From Purshia tridentata (lineage: Eukaryota > Streptophyta > Magnoliopsida > Rosales > Rosaceae), in assembly GCA_003254885.1 (NCBI GenBank), contig QANT01007288.1, positions 1 to 64,000 on the forward strand: 64,000 nt of DNA, written 5' to 3'. The position numbers and the translations under genes were made by a program. The notes beneath the pieces are model-generated. The model did not search any database and was not told the DNA's origin. It saw only the letters and a list, made by a program, of their open reading frames with translations. Shown here piece after piece: positions 59,982 to 64,000 of this stretch (positions are counted from its first letter, which is position 1; each line of letters begins with the position of its first letter).

Positions 59982-62900
59982 ATGAAGACCTTACAGGTGC
60001 CACTTCATAATTCTTCACATTTTTAGTGCTTGAGATCTTGTTGTTTGCACATACTGCTTTTCAATAAAATTAAGGGTCCTTTTGGGATTCACAGAGCACG
60101 CAAGAACTAAAATCATCAAGCCAAGTTATACATGATTCACAAGGTGACCAAGTGAAAAACCACACAACTGAGGCTCCTGCAACAGATTCAGCTTCAATAT
60201 CCACTTCAGGCAATGATAGTAAGAAAGTTTCACGCCAAGATATCGAACTTGTAAGGATACCACTTAATTTAAATTTGCAGCATTTTCTTCCATTTTTATA
60301 TGTTGCTATTCTATTCTGTTTTACTCTTTCTGCAATAATATTCATAAAATAGCTAACTAATCCGTTTCTCATGTCTGTGATGGTATTTTCTGCAAATTGA
60401 ATGTTTGTAGGTCCAGAATCTAATAGAGCGGTGTTTACAATTATATATGAATAGAGATGAGGTAGTTAAAACCCTTTTGACTCGCGCAAGGATAGATCCT
60501 GGATTTACAACTTTGGGTAGGCAACTTGAAACCTCTTTACGAGTTTAAGTCTTTGTATTGTGAGTACTGTCATCACATGGATTTAGTTTGTGTATTGTAA
60601 ATTGGTTGAGTACAACAAGGATGGTCCTTTTGTAGTTGTTTTCATTGGCTATTTTCAATAGAAACCATCCATAATTTTTATGTAAACTTGTTCTCATGTT
60701 GCCTTTCTTTTGGCATGAGGATCCATGACTCAATACAGTGGAACTGGACTTGTTGCCTTTCTTAGATGAGTAAAATATGTAATCAAAAGAAGCTACATGT
60801 TTATCTTTTTCTTTTTAATTGTGAAACGGGCACCTTATAATGATCTTGCTTCTTCTTATGATTTTTTTTGGGTTCAGTATGGCAGAAGTTGGAAGAAGAA
60901 AATGCTGACTTTTTCAGGGCTTATTACATAAGGCTAAAATTGAAAAAACAAATCGTCCTGTTCAATCATTTACTAGAGCATCACATTCATCTCACGAAGT
61001 ATCATCCCATGCCGCCAAAGGTTCCTTTGGCCCCTATACAGAATGGGATCCATCCTATGCCTGGTATGCTTTCAGCTTACAGCAACATAGTGGGTGTAAA
61101 AACATGAATTAATCCTGTTATGATAATTTTTTCCCCTTAAAAAAGCTTTCTTTAGTAGTGGCTCTACTTTATCCCCATTTCTCCTTTGGTGGATGCGTAG
61201 GGAGGTCATAATTGGGTTCCTCAATGCTAACAGAACTGTGCTTCCTTCTTTAGAACTTTGGCCAAACTCTTTGAAAAGTTAAAATGTGATTCTTGATAAT
61301 GATTATTAAAGAATCGTTATTGCTGTAAGTTCCACGGTGGCCGGTTACAGATCTATATAAGCCTGTGAGTTTGTAGTAATATATAATATGGCATTTCTTA
61401 TATAAATAGTTGTTATTAGTATTCACTGCCACTTTTTTGCAGTTAACAACTTGCCTATGGGATACCCTGTCCTTCAGCAACCTCCAATGCCAGCAGCAGG
61501 TCAACCCCATCTTGATTCCATGGGCTGTGCAATATCAAACTGTCATGTAGTTAATGGAGTCCCTGCACCAAGCAACTTTCATCCCATTCGGATGAATTCT
61601 GGGAATGAGTGAGAATTATTCCTTTGCCTCTTCTCTCTGACTACCTATTTAATGCAACAATTAATTTGTTGCCCAAACCATAAATACATTTTTGTTTTTC
61701 TAGCTCCCATTTCCCAATTTAAAAGAAAACACATTGGTTCAAACATGTTCCTTTCCTTGGATAAAAGAAAATGTTCCTTTCCCCGGGGAACATACGTATT
61801 GGATGACATTTGCTCATAATGTGCACCTTTAATCTTGTTTTGTTTGGTAGAAGTTTGCTAATGGCAGCTGTTTTCTCCTTTTTGAAGTATTATGATGGAC
61901 TGCAGTGGTGCTGATGTGGTTCCTGTCATTCCACCAAACAGTGCCATGTCATCCATGTCAGAGATGCCTGTAAGTCCTACATCAGTTGCATCTAGTGGTC
62001 ATTTCCCCTTCACTGCATCAGAAATATCAGGAATGGGTGTAGACACATCTGCACTTGATACAACATTTACATCTGATGTGGCAAGTTCTGTAGGATTGCA
62101 ACTTGCACCTGATGGTGGGGTTGGAAATTCTCGGGATTCTCTCAGATCACTGGACCAGATTCAGTGGAATTTCAGCCTATCAGATCTTACAGCAGATTTG
62201 TCAAACTTGGGAGGTACTTGTAGTGTTAAACAATTAATAGTTCTTAAAATTATATGGCTTAGTTGGGAGTTGATTTGAATCACTTATAAGGACCATCAAA
62301 TTTGTGAGCTACTTTTATACTAGCATAGAATATGTCTTGCTGTTATTATGGAGCTCGATGTGCAATGTATAACTAGTTGCAAATACATTAAAGCTAGCTA
62401 AGTCCAGAAAAAAGAAAGGGAAAGCTGTTGAAAACCAGACATAAAATCCATCTGGACTGATCTTCTGAATAACATAAAACTGGTGTTGTTATGGCAGGAA
62501 AGCTTTCATTACTTTTTCAGCTGTTTGAAAGGCTTATAGCATTTCATTACATGTTGGATCCAAGCATGAACAGAGCAATAAAGCTGCTGTTGCCTAATGC
62601 TAATATCGCATGGTTTCTTTATTGCATTGCCTTTGAAATTCTTTGCAGATTTAGGAGCCTTGGGAAATTATCCTGGTTCACCCTTTCTACCATCTGATTC
62701 TGAAATTTTACTGGACTCTCCGGAGCAAGAGGATATAGGTAATTGGAATTGCATTACTTGTTCTGCTTGTTTTTTATTGGTGTTACTGATTAATAATATT
62801 GGTTGGATGCTCTAATACACCACCCTAAGAAGATTGCTTCATTAGTTCCCATGATTAAAATTTGAACCATGCATGGTAGTATTATCTTGTGTTATCAATG

Positions 62901-62992
62901 ACTAATAGCTTTACCTTGATTCAGTGGAGGAGTTCTTTGTTGATTCTGTCCCTGGGCCGCCATGCTCTCAATCCGATGAGGAGAAACCGTAG
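59982..62992 (+). CDS. A_thal_3526 (plant protein 1589) family protein, At3g61700-like
   Basis: Eight coding exons: 59982-59996, 60095-60250, 60411-60516, 60878-61063, 61443-61608, 61888-62213, 62649-62738, 62925-62992 (1113 nt, 370 aa). All junctions keep frame. Exon 1 codes only MKTLQ; a start there is preferred because it gives an in-frame ATG right at the end of the leader. The conserved domain is RQDIELVQNLIERCLQLYMN, then RDEVVKTLLTRARIDPGFTT and LVWQKLEEENADFFRAYYIR, the plant-specific A_thal_3526 domain of unknown function. The rest is Pro/Met-rich (MPPKVPLAPIQNGIHPMP, LPMGYPVLQQPPMPAAGQP) and then Ser-rich and acidic, ending EEFFVDSVPGPPCSQSDEEKP. This could be a transcription-related or protein-interaction tail, but function is not known. 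Some databases label relatives helicase with zinc finger, which nothing here supports. Confidence 0.88.
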
Positions 62993-64000
62993 TCCGAGGT
63001 GAGGAAAGTCAATCCCTTTCCACTCTAAAATTGCTAGGGAAGGATAGTCAATCCATTAGAATTTGTCATCTGCTTACTTTGAATATTTCTGGTTAGCTAG
63101 TTATCACTAGTATTTGTAACTTTCTTTTCCCTGTAAACTATACTGTCTGGGAAAGTTGAGGACCAGAATTAGATTGTTGTCATGTATTTTGATACATTGG
63201 CATGATTATTGCTATTTTTAAGCCATAATCATCTGCCTTTTCCCAACTTTATCATTGCTCTTTTGGTCTTGTATATTTCCCAGCTTCTATCTGACATACC
63301 ATGTAATGGGTTGGTTTCTAATCTCAATTATTTAAATTATGACAATTGCTTTGATGGAATTTAGATTGAATCTTCTCCCCTGGCCCTTTTTGTTTATTAT
63401 CAAAGCATAGTTGTACTTTTTTTTTTTTTTTTCTGTAATTTAAAGTGTTGTTGTTCTTTAACCATAACCAGCCCGCACAACAAGTGTCTTCCTGAATTCT
63501 TTGACTGATACATTTGAAAAAGACTTTCTGAATTTAAATAAAAATAGTCAAGCAATGCACAGTTGCACACGGAAGACTTGCCAACCACTGAACCTTTCTA
63601 TGTACGTGGATATCGAATTATGCACCCCATCATAATCAAACGTTTGTATTTCTTTTCTAGCAAAAAGTCTCATTTAAGTAATTTACAATAAGAATGTAGA
63701 TCTAAATATCTCATTTTAAATCTTTCCATCTAAACCAGTTTTTTAGTTAATAATGGATAAGCATTTTTTTTGTTACATTGTAGAGAATCAAACGCTAAAT
63801 CTATTATAATTATAAGTTGTAACTCATTACTACACGGTCCACTCCTAAGAAAAATTATTGGGTGTATTGTATTTGATATGTCACTATGTGATGTAATCAA
63901 TTTAATGTTTTGACCTATTCTCACCACTTAAACTAACCCGAAATACTCTATAAATATGCATTTAATGTTTTTATTGCAACTTGCTAATGTTGAACCTCTC
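62993..64000. other. 3' UTR and intergenic DNA to window end
   Basis: Probable 3' UTR up to about 63400, then AT-rich DNA. A fragment of the AAATTATTGGGTGTATTG-type repeat starts near 63850. No further gene start is visible before the window edge. Confidence 0.5.

Noticed and set aside
60152-60352. Open frame running past exon 2 of the A_thal_3526 gene
   Set aside because: It is intron read-through; splicing at 60250/60411 restores the conserved domain.

Overview
The window is nuclear DNA from a flowering plant, very probably a rosid eudicot and perhaps a member of the Rosaceae. The evidence is AT-rich intergenic DNA, GT-AG introns of about 80 bp to 2 kb, plant-only gene families (DYW-class PPR, PYR/PYL ABA receptor, TROL, plastid lipase, A_thal_3526 family), and many small non-autonomous transposons. 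One ambiguous base lies at 157. All exon models were built by hand from frame, splice consensus and remembered family alignments. Arabidopsis locus names are from memory and were not searched.

Left block, 0.6-21.2 kb: TROL (thylakoid rhodanese-like, minus), CHID1-type GH18-like protein (minus), a DYW-class PPR protein (plus) and a PYL7-10 type ABA receptor (minus). This appears to match Arabidopsis At4g01050, At4g01040, At4g01030 and At4g01026 in order. The 6 kb between CHID1 and the PPR gene holds no protein gene but is full of small elements: a hAT MITE with perfect 8-bp target duplications, a CACTA-type foldback MITE, a convincing MIR477-like microRNA hairpin with a TATA box, a tandem TRIM retroelement (three LTRs, two internal segments) with a 5-bp target duplication, and a long-TIR foldback element.

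Middle, 21.2-28 kb: AT-rich DNA with no gene I can support.

Right block, 28-63 kb: a PLIP1-type plastid lipase (plus), a decayed copy of the RNF113/Cwc24 splicing-factor gene (minus), a large nucleotidyltransferase with a long disordered tail (plus), a DEAD-box RNA helicase of the RH26/RH31 group (minus) and an A_thal_3526-family gene (plus). The lipase, nucleotidyltransferase and A_thal_3526 genes resemble the Arabidopsis run At3g61680-At3g61700, so the window seems to join two blocks that are separate in Arabidopsis. A 1.35-kb hAT element that is almost entirely an inverted repeat lies just upstream of the nucleotidyltransferase gene, and a 1.28-kb TIR element lies between it and the helicase.

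The genes do not form a pathway. They are independent housekeeping or regulatory genes: photosynthetic electron transfer (TROL), organelle RNA editing (PPR), ABA perception (PYL), plastid lipid turnover (PLIP), RNA metabolism (helicase, nucleotidyltransferase). The most notable non-textbook items are the MIR477-like locus inside a transposon cluster, the tandem TRIM, the giant hAT foldback, the RNF113 pseudogene lacking its CCCH finger, and two GC-AG introns.
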